Positions 16,040 through 25,000 of a DNA stretch of 64,000 nt are shown piece after piece. Below the pieces are notes generated by a model. The model worked only from the letters and a program-made list of their open reading frames with translations. It was not told the origin of the DNA and ran no database searches. The position numbers and the translations under genes are program-made. The stretch covers positions 124,001 to 188,000 of the forward strand of contig CANMSB010000003.1 of assembly GCA_947500445.1 (NCBI GenBank), read 5' to 3'. The first letter of the stretch is position 1; every line of letters begins with the position of its first letter. This stretch comes from an uncultured Flavobacteriaceae bacterium (lineage in GTDB: Bacteria; Bacteroidota; Bacteroidia; Flavobacteriales; Flavobacteriaceae).

Positions 16040-17575
16040 TTATGATATTGAAAGTGTTCTTTTGATTTTGATTTTCCTTGTAATGTTTTTGGTCTTAGTT
16101 CTGATGTTTGTTTTCCGAAAGTGCTTATGTATTGCCGTAAAAGGAATGAGGTACGTATGTTTCAAACCAAAATCGCATTCGACGCCATTTCTTTTTATCG
16201 CTACGATGACGCCTTGGTTCGTAGCTCCTTCCGGGCCTGTTTCGGTTTTTAGCTCAATTTTGTCCCCAATTTTCATGCGACCTGGTACTACCTTCGATGA
16301 GATTGTAAAACTATTCTTTTTGGATTCCCTCAGATCCTCGTTCCAATCTTTTCCGTTGGATTTATGGATTGCGAACTTGAACGACAAATACAGCTTGCCC
16401 ATGGTTTCAAGAATCGGTTTGGATGGAGTATTCTGTTTGCCTTTCAGCTTGTCCAAGGAGAATTCCAAGACGAGCTTATCGGAAAAAGCGATGGATTTGA
16501 CCGTACTTACGGGAAGGCCATTCGATTCGGCATTGGATATCAAATTAGCCTCGATAGAGTTTTTATCCTGGGCTATCCTTTTTCTATGGGACTCCACATA
16601 GTGAGCCGTTAAGGTTATAGTACCCTGCTTAAAAGTATACTCAATATATACATTTGAATGGTTTCGGTTCACAAGTGATGAGAGCACTTTGATGTCGAAT
16701 TCCTGACCTACCCTATCATTGTCCATTACGGAGATCAAACCTACTTTTTTGTTCCCGAGGTAGGGTTGCGTAAGTTGGGCGAAAAAAGCCAGTTTTTCGG
16801 GATATATACTTCCGCCAAAGGAAATATAAAAGTTTTCGGGTCTTCCATGAAGTTCGTGATACGAAAGTAGATCAATGGCACTTTCTCCAAAAATGATGTT
16901 TTTAGGGTTCGGAATCGGCTTTGAATAGAACAGAAACCGGTCTTTTTTGTTCAGCGTCAGCCGAAACTTTTTAATTTGTTTTTCCCTTCGGTCAAAATAG
17001 GGTTTGTTGTAAAGGATATAGTTTTTTGCGTTTCCATTAAGGTCATATTTCGGGAAGGCGATGTTGCCGATTTTCCCGCCGTTATCCCTGATGTGAAAGG
17101 CATTGAATATCCTTCCTGTGAAAAGTCCATCGGTAAGTGTCGTCTCGGACAACCCTCTTTCCTGAACCAAGTAATCCGTTTTTTGTAAGGGTACGATATT
17201 GTAGTTTTCTTCTAAGCTCTTCGAGCTTTTGGCCTTTTTGGGAATTGTCAATGACGATTCCCCCAATGCATAGGTGCGGTCTATAATTTCCAAGCCGGAT
17301 TTTACGGTCTGGTAAAAATTATCATGTTGTCTTCTGAGGAATTTAAAAAAAAGTCCCTTATCGGTAGAATCACTACGATTGAAATAGGTCACGGGATTTC
17401 TACTAATATTTAGGACCAAACGGTCCTCCTCATTGCCGAATTCAAGCGAACCGGCACTTTTTTTCAGCAATTTGTACCCCAAATGGTTTAGATAGGCCGG
17501 AAAATCGACATCCGTATTGATCTGGGCGATCAATCGTTTGTAATAGGCTATATTTTCGGAATAAGGCAGTTGCAT
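16040..17575 (-). CDS. Toprim/DUF3991-type primase-like ICE protein
   Basis: A 511-residue protein if the ATG at 17575 is used (MQLPYSENIAYYKRLIAQIN); the frame extends 21 residues further to 17638. It has the arrangement of DnaG-like toprim proteins on Bacteroidetes conjugative elements: an N-terminal region with NISRNPVTYFNR, a central GNIAFPKYDLNGNAKNY segment and a toprim-like part (NIIFGESAIDLLSYHEL, later LISVMDNDRVGQEFD) with the expected Glu and Asp-x-Asp residues. It may prime the complementary strand after transfer. It lies just downstream of the DUF3945-like gene. The C-terminus is very basic. Confidence 0.75.
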   Translation of the reverse strand: MQLPYSENIAYYKRLIAQINTDVDFPAYLNHLGYKLLKKSAGSLEFGNEEDRLVLNISRNPVTYFNRSDSTDKGLFFKFLRRQHDNFYQTVKSGLEIIDRTYALGESSLTIPKKAKSSKSLEENYNIVPLQKTDYLVQERGLSETTLTDGLFTGRIFNAFHIRDNGGKIGNIAFPKYDLNGNAKNYILYNKPYFDRREKQIKKFRLTLNKKDRFLFYSKPIPNPKNIIFGESAIDLLSYHELHGRPENFYISFGGSIYPEKLAFFAQLTQPYLGNKKVGLISVMDNDRVGQEFDIKVLSSLVNRNHSNVYIEYTFKQGTITLTAHYVESHRKRIAQDKNSIEANLISNAESNGLPVSTVKSIAFSDKLVLEFSLDKLKGKQNTPSKPILETMGKLYLSFKFAIHKSNGKDWNEDLRESKKNSFTISSKVVPGRMKIGDKIELKTETGPEGATNQGVIVAIKRNGVECDFGLKHTYLIPFTAIHKHFRKTNIRTKTKNITRKIKIKRTLSIS

Positions 17576-17641
17576 TTTCAATTGGATTAAAATGGCCGAT
17601 ATAAAATGTACATCGGCCATTTCGGATAGTATGATCAAAAG

Positions 17642-18466
17642 TTACAGGCTTAATCCCTGGTTAACTCTTTTCCTTTTTTTTTCGCCGACCGTAACGGCAC
17701 TTCTGACCTCCATTTTGTTCATCTTCGATTGTTCTACGGATTTGGTAATGAACTTTTCGGCCCTTGGGCTATAGCTTACCAAATAGGTCTTTTTCCCTTT
17801 TTTTGTGTCTATCGTGATTTCAGGTTCCAAGCCTTTATTGATGGCATCCGCCTGTTGCGGGGTTAATTTTTGCCCATAAAAATAAGTGTTGGCCGTCAAT
17901 GCCGATTTGGTTCGGATGTCGTTCAACTTCGGTTCGTAATAGGCCAGCTTGGTAAATGTTTCCCCGTTCGTACTTGAACCCATAAAGGAAATTGTCTGCC
18001 CGTCCTTGACCATAGTATCGAACTCGGCCTGCGTAAAGTGGTGGTTATAGGCTTTGGCCTGTTCGAGTTTTACCGGCTCGTTGCGTTTTATCTGCACATC
18101 CAATTTTGAACCGGAGGTAGAGCTATAAAGCATCTGAACCATTTTTACGCTTTCCCGCATTTTACCATCGTTGATGTATGATGAGGAGTGAAGGTATTCC
18201 CTGCCTTGGATAATGGCATCTTGAATGTTCTCCGGCAATTTGTCAAAACTGACATAGGCACCTTCCAATCGTTCCTTGGCATCACCGACCGCGAATTGCT
18301 GGGCGGGGAATTTTTGAAATTCAAGGTATTTGCTGCCCTTTTCGATCTCGAATGAAAGATTGTCGTTCGTTTTGACCTTGAAGGTCTGGCCATCTTCGGA
18401 GACGGCAGTTCCTTTTTGCCATACTTGGTTGATCTTTACAAAGACCTTTTCTACTTGTTTTTCCAT
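17642..18466 (-). CDS. DUF3945-like ICE protein
   Basis: A 274-residue protein with repeated short segments seen in DUF3945/DUF4099 proteins of Bacteroidetes conjugative elements, such as DGQTISFMGSSTNGETFTKL and TANTYFYGQKLTPQQADAIN, and a basic C-terminus (KKRKRVNQ). The role is unknown; the family sits with topoisomerase or primase genes in ICEs. Its ATG at 18466 directly follows a split copy of the shared leader motif. The primase-like gene begins within about 70 bases downstream, consistent with an operon. Confidence 0.7.
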   Translation of the reverse strand: MEKQVEKVFVKINQVWQKGTAVSEDGQTFKVKTNDNLSFEIEKGSKYLEFQKFPAQQFAVGDAKERLEGAYVSFDKLPENIQDAIIQGREYLHSSSYINDGKMRESVKMVQMLYSSTSGSKLDVQIKRNEPVKLEQAKAYNHHFTQAEFDTMVKDGQTISFMGSSTNGETFTKLAYYEPKLNDIRTKSALTANTYFYGQKLTPQQADAINKGLEPEITIDTKKGKKTYLVSYSPRAEKFITKSVEQSKMNKMEVRSAVTVGEKKRKRVNQGLSL

Positions 18467-18467
18467 T

Positions 18468-18554
18468 GTGAGTGATTTTAATTGTTAAGGAATATGAATT
18501 TGTTTAATTTTGAATAACTTTCAAATCAGGAGTGATTTGTGAGTTAAGGAATAT
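18468..18554 (-). promoter_or_regulatory. Shared ICE leader motif, two copies upstream of the DUF3945-like gene
   Basis: On the minus strand a copy ATATTCCTTAACTCAC lies at 18554-18539 and a second, split by an insertion, runs ATATTCCTTAA (18495-18485) then TCACTCACA, ending at the ATG. They match the elements before mobC and before the methylase-helicase gene. Confidence 0.6.
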
Positions 18555-18587
18555 TACGGAAAGAGAGGGGGAGCCCTCTTTTTCCAT

Positions 18588-19811
18588 TTATAGTGCTATT
18601 CTGTAATCCTTCAACTGCACCTCCTTTCCCTTTAACGAAATACTTTGAGTCGATTCCCATTCCAGGTACCAATTGGGCTGTACGGGTTTCAGTATATCTA
18701 TGGTTTTGTTCAAATAGTTCTTGTAATAGGACCATACAAAAAACTTGATGGCGTTGACCTCCAAGGGAATCCGGACTTTAATTTGTTCATTCTCCTTTGC
18801 GACCATGATACTTTGTTCATTGATGCGGTTCTGGTCGATAACCTTGTTGTATTTCAAAAAGCTTTTAGCCAAACCCTGATTGAAGTTCTTCGTGCCATTA
18901 AAGAAATTCAGGAACGATTTCTCGTCGCCCATACGGAAACGTACCAAGATATCCTGTTCCCTGACCGATAGCTTAAAATTGGATTCGTCCATAAAGGATA
19001 TGAAGTTCAAATCGCGCAAATAGCCCTTTATTTTTTTCTCGCCTGTAAATGAGAGAATGAGTTTTTTGACCTTGACGGATTGCTGTATTTGGAACAGGAT
19101 TTTGGTGGTTTCATAGTTGATGGCACCGAGGGCGAGATAAATGACATTTTCCAATCGGAACTTTTTATGGAAAGCCAATGCCTCTTTCGGGTCTTTAAAG
19201 ACGACAAGCCATTCAATAGTGTCGGGAATTTTGGAATACCAAAGGGAGTTTTTTGCTGAAGATTCTTTATAAGGGGCAGTTTCGTGGGCATTGTCCACAA
19301 AAAAGCCGCAGTTCTCGTTTTGAAGATTATACAACGGGAACAGTACTTGGCCTTCTTCGTCTTCAAATATGCTGCCTTTAAAGGGTCCCATTTGCGCTAT
19401 ATCGCTATATAAGCCCTCTTTTCTGGCACGTAACGGGAACGAATAAGAATGAAAATGGTTATAATCCTTGGCGACCTTTTCCATTCTTGGATTCCCGCTA
19501 GTAATCAACAGTTCTTGGCTTTCCAAGACCTTTTGATAAAAGGCATCCACTTTGTCCCAAACGGTTTCCTTGTTCGACCCTTCGATTTTTGAGACATGCT
19601 GGATAATCAAATGGGAAGCCGATAATTTCATCTCCGGAAGTTGCACTTTATAGAACAGATATCCAACGTTCGTTAGTATGACTACACAGGTCTCCTTGTT
19701 ACGGGTATAGATGCAATGTGTTCTTTCGGTCATTGAACAGGTATAACCCAAACGCTCCAAGAGTTTTGGTAGATGAATGCGATGATCTTCTGTCAGCCAT
19801 GTATTGATCAT
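18588..19811 (-). CDS. Primase-related ICE protein
   Basis: A 407-residue protein that resembles the toprim-type gene at 16040-17575 in layout: an N-terminal part with a short zinc-free fold, a central LFPLYNLQNENCGFFVDN segment like the FPKYDLNGNAKNY region of the other, and a toprim-like strand (WLVVFKDPKEALAFH, later KKLILSFTGEKKIKGYLRDL). The conserved Asp-x-Asp of toprim is not clear, so it may be a degenerate relative. It is transcribed away from the M23 peptidase gene across a 63-base divergent promoter region. Confidence 0.6.
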   Translation of the reverse strand: MINTWLTEDHRIHLPKLLERLGYTCSMTERTHCIYTRNKETCVVILTNVGYLFYKVQLPEMKLSASHLIIQHVSKIEGSNKETVWDKVDAFYQKVLESQELLITSGNPRMEKVAKDYNHFHSYSFPLRARKEGLYSDIAQMGPFKGSIFEDEEGQVLFPLYNLQNENCGFFVDNAHETAPYKESSAKNSLWYSKIPDTIEWLVVFKDPKEALAFHKKFRLENVIYLALGAINYETTKILFQIQQSVKVKKLILSFTGEKKIKGYLRDLNFISFMDESNFKLSVREQDILVRFRMGDEKSFLNFFNGTKNFNQGLAKSFLKYNKVIDQNRINEQSIMVAKENEQIKVRIPLEVNAIKFFVWSYYKNYLNKTIDILKPVQPNWYLEWESTQSISLKGKEVQLKDYRIAL

Positions 19812-19847
19812 ATTCTGTATATTTCTTTCATATTTGTAAATAAAATA

Positions 19848-19875
19848 TATATTTGCATATAATACAGCAAATATA
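19848..19875. promoter_or_regulatory. Divergent promoter with a perfect 9-bp inverted repeat
   Basis: TATATTTGC (19848-19856) and GCAAATATA (19867-19875) are perfect inverted copies separated by 10 bases. Each arm contains TATATTTG, matching the Bacteroidetes -7 consensus TAnnTTTG, one facing the M23 peptidase gene and one facing the minus-strand gene at 19811. No good -33 element was found at the usual distance on either side. The symmetry could also be a repressor operator overlapping both promoters. The predicted plus-strand leader would be only about a dozen bases. Confidence 0.5.
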
Positions 19876-20690
19876 TGAAAAGTTTTGAAATAGCAACATT
19901 TTTTAGAAAAAATAGCTCTTTTTGGCCCCTAAAGAGCTTACAGTCAGTTTCTAAGAAACAGGTTGGATCTATTGGCTTCTTACTGTTGTTGACCCTTTTT
20001 TATGTAAACAGTCCTATTACCAAGGTATGGAATGACAGTTTGGAAGAAACTACAATTGCCATGGACGGTTATGGAAAACAGCTTGGGTCCAACTTAAATT
20101 CCACAGCAAATGACACCGTTGTACGCAACAGAGAGCGCGAAAAATTACTGCGGAATATCGAGGAGAAGTTGGTCGCCTATCTATACCAGATACCGGATTA
20201 CTCCTATTTCCCGGCATTGGAAACGTATTTGGAATATGCCCCGATGATATTGGAACAGATTCCCTCAACGGTTCCATTGGAAAAAGGGGACTATTGGCTC
20301 TCCAGCGAATATGGGTTACGGAAACATCCTATTTCACAAAAAAAGAGAAAACATTTCGGTATCGATTTGGCCGCCACTTCCGATAAATATGTTTATGCCT
20401 CGGCATCGGGAACCGTGCTATCCATTGCCCATTCCCAAAAAGGATATGGTACCCATATCATTATCAAACACCGTTTCGGCTTTGAGACCCTTTATGGCCA
20501 TTTGAACAAGGTGCTGGTCAGCGAAGGGCAAACCGTGGCCCAACATGAACTTATAGCAACGGTAGGCAATAGCGGTAGTTCAACAGGATTTCATCTGCAT
20601 TATGAGGTGGTCAAAAATGGGATAAAGATTGATCCCATGTACTCATTGAACCTAAAAAGAAGAATCTATAAAAACCTTTTCCGAAAATAA
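19875..20690 (+). CDS. M23-family metallopeptidase of the ICE
   Basis: A 271-residue membrane-anchored peptidase: one transmembrane helix at about 31-46, a coiled stretch, then a LytM/M23 domain with His160 and Asp164 (HFGID) and the HLHYE motif at 240-244 providing the other zinc ligands. The usual role in conjugative elements is local opening of peptidoglycan for the mating channel. The catalytic residues appear complete. It starts the plus-strand operon that continues with the 424-residue gene six bases downstream. Confidence 0.88.
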   Translation: MKSFEIATFFRKNSSFWPLKSLQSVSKKQVGSIGFLLLLTLFYVNSPITKVWNDSLEETTIAMDGYGKQLGSNLNSTANDTVVRNREREKLLRNIEEKLVAYLYQIPDYSYFPALETYLEYAPMILEQIPSTVPLEKGDYWLSSEYGLRKHPISQKKRKHFGIDLAATSDKYVYASASGTVLSIAHSQKGYGTHIIIKHRFGFETLYGHLNKVLVSEGQTVAQHELIATVGNSGSSTGFHLHYEVVKNGIKIDPMYSLNLKRRIYKNLFRK

Positions 20691-20696
20691 CGCGAT

Positions 20697-21971
20697 ATGG
20701 AACAGAAGAAAAAGAATATTCGAAACTCGTTCAGGAAAGCCAATAGCATTGTACACACCTTAAAGAATCTGTACGATAAAGCTGCCGATGTCGATTTCAG
20801 GGAATTTGAGATTATGGAATATGGCGATACCGAACGCGAAAACCTTACCGATCTCAAAAGGCTGAATTATCTTAAAAAATTGCAATTGGCCCGAAACGGA
20901 TATATCGGTGCCGACCTCAAAAAGCAACTGGCGCAACAAAAGGAAAAGCGGCGATTGCTGGACCGCAATGCCAGAATCATGCCTATTGGATGTCTCAAGA
21001 TCATGGATGGGGAAGTGCTTCGTGTACAAGTACAGTTAGGCTATGAACGCGACCAAACGACCTTCAGCTTGGCCTATACGACCCATGAAAACATACCGAA
21101 ATGGAGAAATCTCGACCTATCGGAATTGGTGCAGTTTACGTCCCGTATCCACCCCGACCAAATGGACAATCTACGACTGGAACATTCGCATTCGGGTAAC
21201 GAACTGACCCCTCTGCAAAAAATAGCGGATATAAAGCAGGTTTATGAAACATACAACCAATGTGTTTCGCAAGTCTTCCACGGTAATAAATATTTTACAA
21301 AAAGCATCCTAGACCCGAACGAGGCGCTACTTGAGAATCCGGAATTGTACATTGGCAAACAGTTCCGGTTAGCGTTCCAAGAAAAGCCTGTTTTGATCGC
21401 GACCTTATCGGAAGCCAATCGCCATTACCTGTCGTTTCAGTCCTTTTTGAAAACGGCACCGAAATCGGAAACCCATTATTTTACTATGGGGGAATTCAAA
21501 CAACTTTTCATGGATAGCCAAATCGAGATGATCGCCCATCTAAAGCACGATCTAAGACTTGGCGTGAAGGACGGCATACTCCATATTGGCCGAAACCTTA
21601 CGGACCCGCCGAGACCTTCGATTCATTGGGACAGGTACGATGACATCATAAAGACTTCGGAATTGCCTATGAAGGTCAAGTACTATCTCTGTAAACAGGT
21701 CATCATGAACAAGAACTTTGTCATAGAAAAGGGTGCCGTCTATCTCGAATCGCATGGCAAGAAGGCGTTTCTTAAAAAGCATTACAGAACAGGTAAGTGG
21801 CATTTTGCCGAAATAAGAAAACCTTCCGAGGAACTGCACTTTAGGCCGATTACCCCAGAAGCTTTGAAATATATCCGGCAACAGTATTCCCAAAGCAAAG
21901 ATTTTGGGACCATTGAAAGTCGGGTAATAGATAACACTCCCAGAAGAACCATAAACCAGATTCGACAATAG
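20697..21971 (+). CDS. Hypothetical ICE protein (424 aa)
   Basis: A soluble, basic protein with an N-terminal helical region (NSIVHTLKNLYDKAADVDF), a central stretch with no clear motif and a C-terminus rich in basic and aromatic residues (HYRTGKWHFAEIRKP). No family is recognised. It follows the M23 gene by six bases and precedes the methylase-helicase gene by 31 bases, so it is probably part of the same transcript. Presence between two conserved ICE genes suggests a backbone role. Confidence 0.7.
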   Translation: MEQKKKNIRNSFRKANSIVHTLKNLYDKAADVDFREFEIMEYGDTERENLTDLKRLNYLKKLQLARNGYIGADLKKQLAQQKEKRRLLDRNARIMPIGCLKIMDGEVLRVQVQLGYERDQTTFSLAYTTHENIPKWRNLDLSELVQFTSRIHPDQMDNLRLEHSHSGNELTPLQKIADIKQVYETYNQCVSQVFHGNKYFTKSILDPNEALLENPELYIGKQFRLAFQEKPVLIATLSEANRHYLSFQSFLKTAPKSETHYFTMGEFKQLFMDSQIEMIAHLKHDLRLGVKDGILHIGRNLTDPPRPSIHWDRYDDIIKTSELPMKVKYYLCKQVIMNKNFVIEKGAVYLESHGKKAFLKKHYRTGKWHFAEIRKPSEELHFRPITPEALKYIRQQYSQSKDFGTIESRVIDNTPRRTINQIRQ

Positions 21972-21980
21972 CACACACCG

Positions 21981-21998
21981 ATATTCCTTAACTCACTC
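21981..21998 (+). promoter_or_regulatory. Shared ICE leader motif upstream of the methylase-helicase gene
   Basis: ATATTCCTTAACTCACTC ends four bases before the ATG at 22003. It is the best copy of the element also found before mobC and before the DUF3945-like gene, here in plus orientation. All copies keep the same orientation relative to their gene. Confidence 0.65.
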
Positions 21999-22002
21999 AC
22001 TC

Positions 22003-25000
22003 ATGAAATACTCCAAAAGAAAGTATCTGGACTTTATGGTCCGGACAATAGATGCACTTCATAGCCCGGAAACAGCGCCCCATTTTTTTATCAATAATCC
22101 CGGTTTCGGAAGCATTTTCGATATCCTAAAAAACAGTTCCTATCGCGCTGAATTCATTGAAAAACTTGATGAACATTTTGGTGCAGACTATTCACGGACC
22201 ATCATCAACAGTCTTAAAAGCGGGTCGCTCAATTCGTTCTACACGCCCGATCCCATTGTAAATGCGTTGACCGACTATGTAAAAAACCTAAGCCATTTTG
22301 AGCCTAAGACGATATTGGAGCCAAGTGCGGGCAATGGTACCTTTATACGTTCGTTGGCAAAAGTTTTCCCCGCTGCCAAATTTACCGCCTTTGAAAAGGA
22401 AATCCTGACGGTGCGCATTCTGGAGCATAATTTCAAGTTCAAAAAGAATGTCACGATTTATGGTGTTCCGTTTGAGAATCTTTCCCAGACCGATGCAACG
22501 AAAAAATATGATTTGGTCATTAGCAATATTCCTTTTGGAGCGAATAGAATTTTCGATCCAGAACTTATGGGACATCCGTTACGGACCGGGATTTCCAAAA
22601 ACATCCACTCCTATTTTATCCATAAAAGTCTTGAATGTCTTAAGCCATCCGGGATTTCGGTATTGCTATGCACCAAGAATTTTATGGACAAGACAAAATA
22701 TATCCCCATTAGGGAGCATTTATTAAAGCGCAATAATTTTATTGGCGGGGTTCGTTTGCCTGATTCCACTTTTGCCCAGGAAAACACGGCGATCGTAACC
22801 GATATTTTGGTTTTTCAAAACAACCAACAAATCGAAACCACCATTGAACAAATAAGTGTCAATGAATTATTTTCAAAAAGTTCGGAACGGCAGATAGGCG
22901 AAAATGCCGTTCAGATAAGCGATTACTTTTCTGAATTTCCCGAGCGGGTTCTTGGTGCGATCGAGGAAGGTGGAATGTACAATAATCTGGACTACACCGT
23001 CACAACCCAAAAGAATCTTGCCACCATAGCCTATGAAATAACCGATTCCCTAAGCAAATTCGTTATCCAGCCTAAAATGCAACGTGGGCAAAGTGTTCTG
23101 ACTGCGCTTGCCCCAACTGAAAAAGTTACAAAAACAAAAGTTCAAAGTACCGCGGATATTTCTTCAAACACCCACAAACTCAAACCGGGTAATCTGATTA
23201 TCAAACAACAAAAGGTTTACAAAATCGATGCCGAACAGCAGTTGGAACTGTTGGTTACGAAACCCAAGGAATTCGATAGGATTTCAAAAATCGTTGCGCT
23301 TCGCGACACCTATTTCAAGTTGCGAGATGCCCCTAAAGAGGAAGCCACCAAAATAAAGGACGAACTGGATTACCAATACGACGCCTTCCATTTTCAATAT
23401 GGACGTCTGAACGATAAACCAAATTATGCCTTTGCGACCTTGGATATACAAGGCCCCTTGATTTTGGGACTGGAAAAACCAAAAGACGGCGTTTTTATCA
23501 AGTCCGATATTTTCGATAGATCAATTCCTTTGAAAAAGGTCGAGAAAATCGCCGAGGAAATCCCAAAAAAGTTACCCCTTGAAGACGCTATCTACTATTC
23601 CCTGAACAAATACAATCGCATTGATATTCCGGCCCTGGTGGCTGCAACGCAAATAGCAGCGGAAGAGCTGATCAAAGATGCGTTGGACAGGCAACTTTTG
23701 TTCTTAAACCCAACGGAAAATAGATGGGAGTTGGCTCCCAGATTTATTTTCCTTTCGGGAACCATTTACAAAAAAATAAATGCCTATCGGAAAAATGATT
23801 TTGGGAAATTTCAATCCTATGTGGACAAATCCTATATCGACCGAACGGTTTTGTCCTTGGAAAAGGTCAGGCCGCCGATGACCCCTTTTGAGGATTTGGA
23901 CATCAAACTGCACGAGCCTTGGTTCCCCCTTGAATACACCCAGGCATTTATTTACGAAACCTATGGCACGACCGCTTATATCGCCTACAATGACAGTACA
24001 TCAAAGTACATGGTCAAAATTGAGAAGGCGGATTATGAGTATATCAAAAAATTCAGCGTTCAATCGGAACATCGGTACTACGGTTTCAAGGAAATTTTGG
24101 AAGGCGCATTGAATTCGACCATTCCCTATATATCAAAAGGCTCAAAACAATACAAGCGAACGGACAAGGCCAAAATGCAGGAAATACGCATCAAGTTCGA
24201 CTTGCTATATAAGGAATTCAATGCGTACATCATCGGCAAGCCGGAAATCAAAGACCGTCTGGAACGTATTTTTTACGATACCTATGATGCCCAAGTACAT
24301 CCCAAATATGACGGCGATTATCTTCGGTTCGAGGGGCTGCGTCATTTTATCCCTTACAAGAGCCAAAAGGACACCGTTGCCGGTATTCTTGTAAACCAAG
24401 GTCTTTTGGTCAATAAGGAAGTAGGTTTCGGCAAGACCTTGGATATGGCGTTAACGACCCAAAAACTGAAAGAACTTGGCCTGTCGAAAAAAACCTTGGT
24501 CATCGGTCTGCGTTCCACCGTCGTTCAATTGGAACGTGAATTACTGAACGCCTTCCCCATGATGAATCTACTCGTGGCGCATGATAAGGCCGTTAGCGGA
24601 TCGGCTAAAAGGAATGCCTTTTTCAAGAAGATCAAGAACGGCTCGCACGATGTGGTACTTATGAGCCATGATACGTTCAAGTTCATCCCGCAGTCCCCTG
24701 AAATTATCCACGAGATCATCTCGGAGGAATTGGCCAATCTCAACCGTGATCTGAGCGTCATCTACGATGATAAATACAATGTCGGAAAAAGGGTTTTGAA
24801 AGGGCTGGAGCAAAGAAGGGAGAATTTGAAAGCGACCTTGCAACAGGTGTTTTTCCAGATTAAAAGCAAACAGAGTGACATCGTGGATTTTGAACAAATG
24901 GGTTTCGAGCATATCATGGTCGATGAATCGCACAAGTTCAAGAACCTGATGTATACGACCCGCCACAATCGGGTTGCGGGGTTGAATACCTCACAAGGAT

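Noticed and set aside
16062-16601. 179-codon frame antisense to the primase-like gene
   Set aside because: Antisense shadow with no homology and no independent context.
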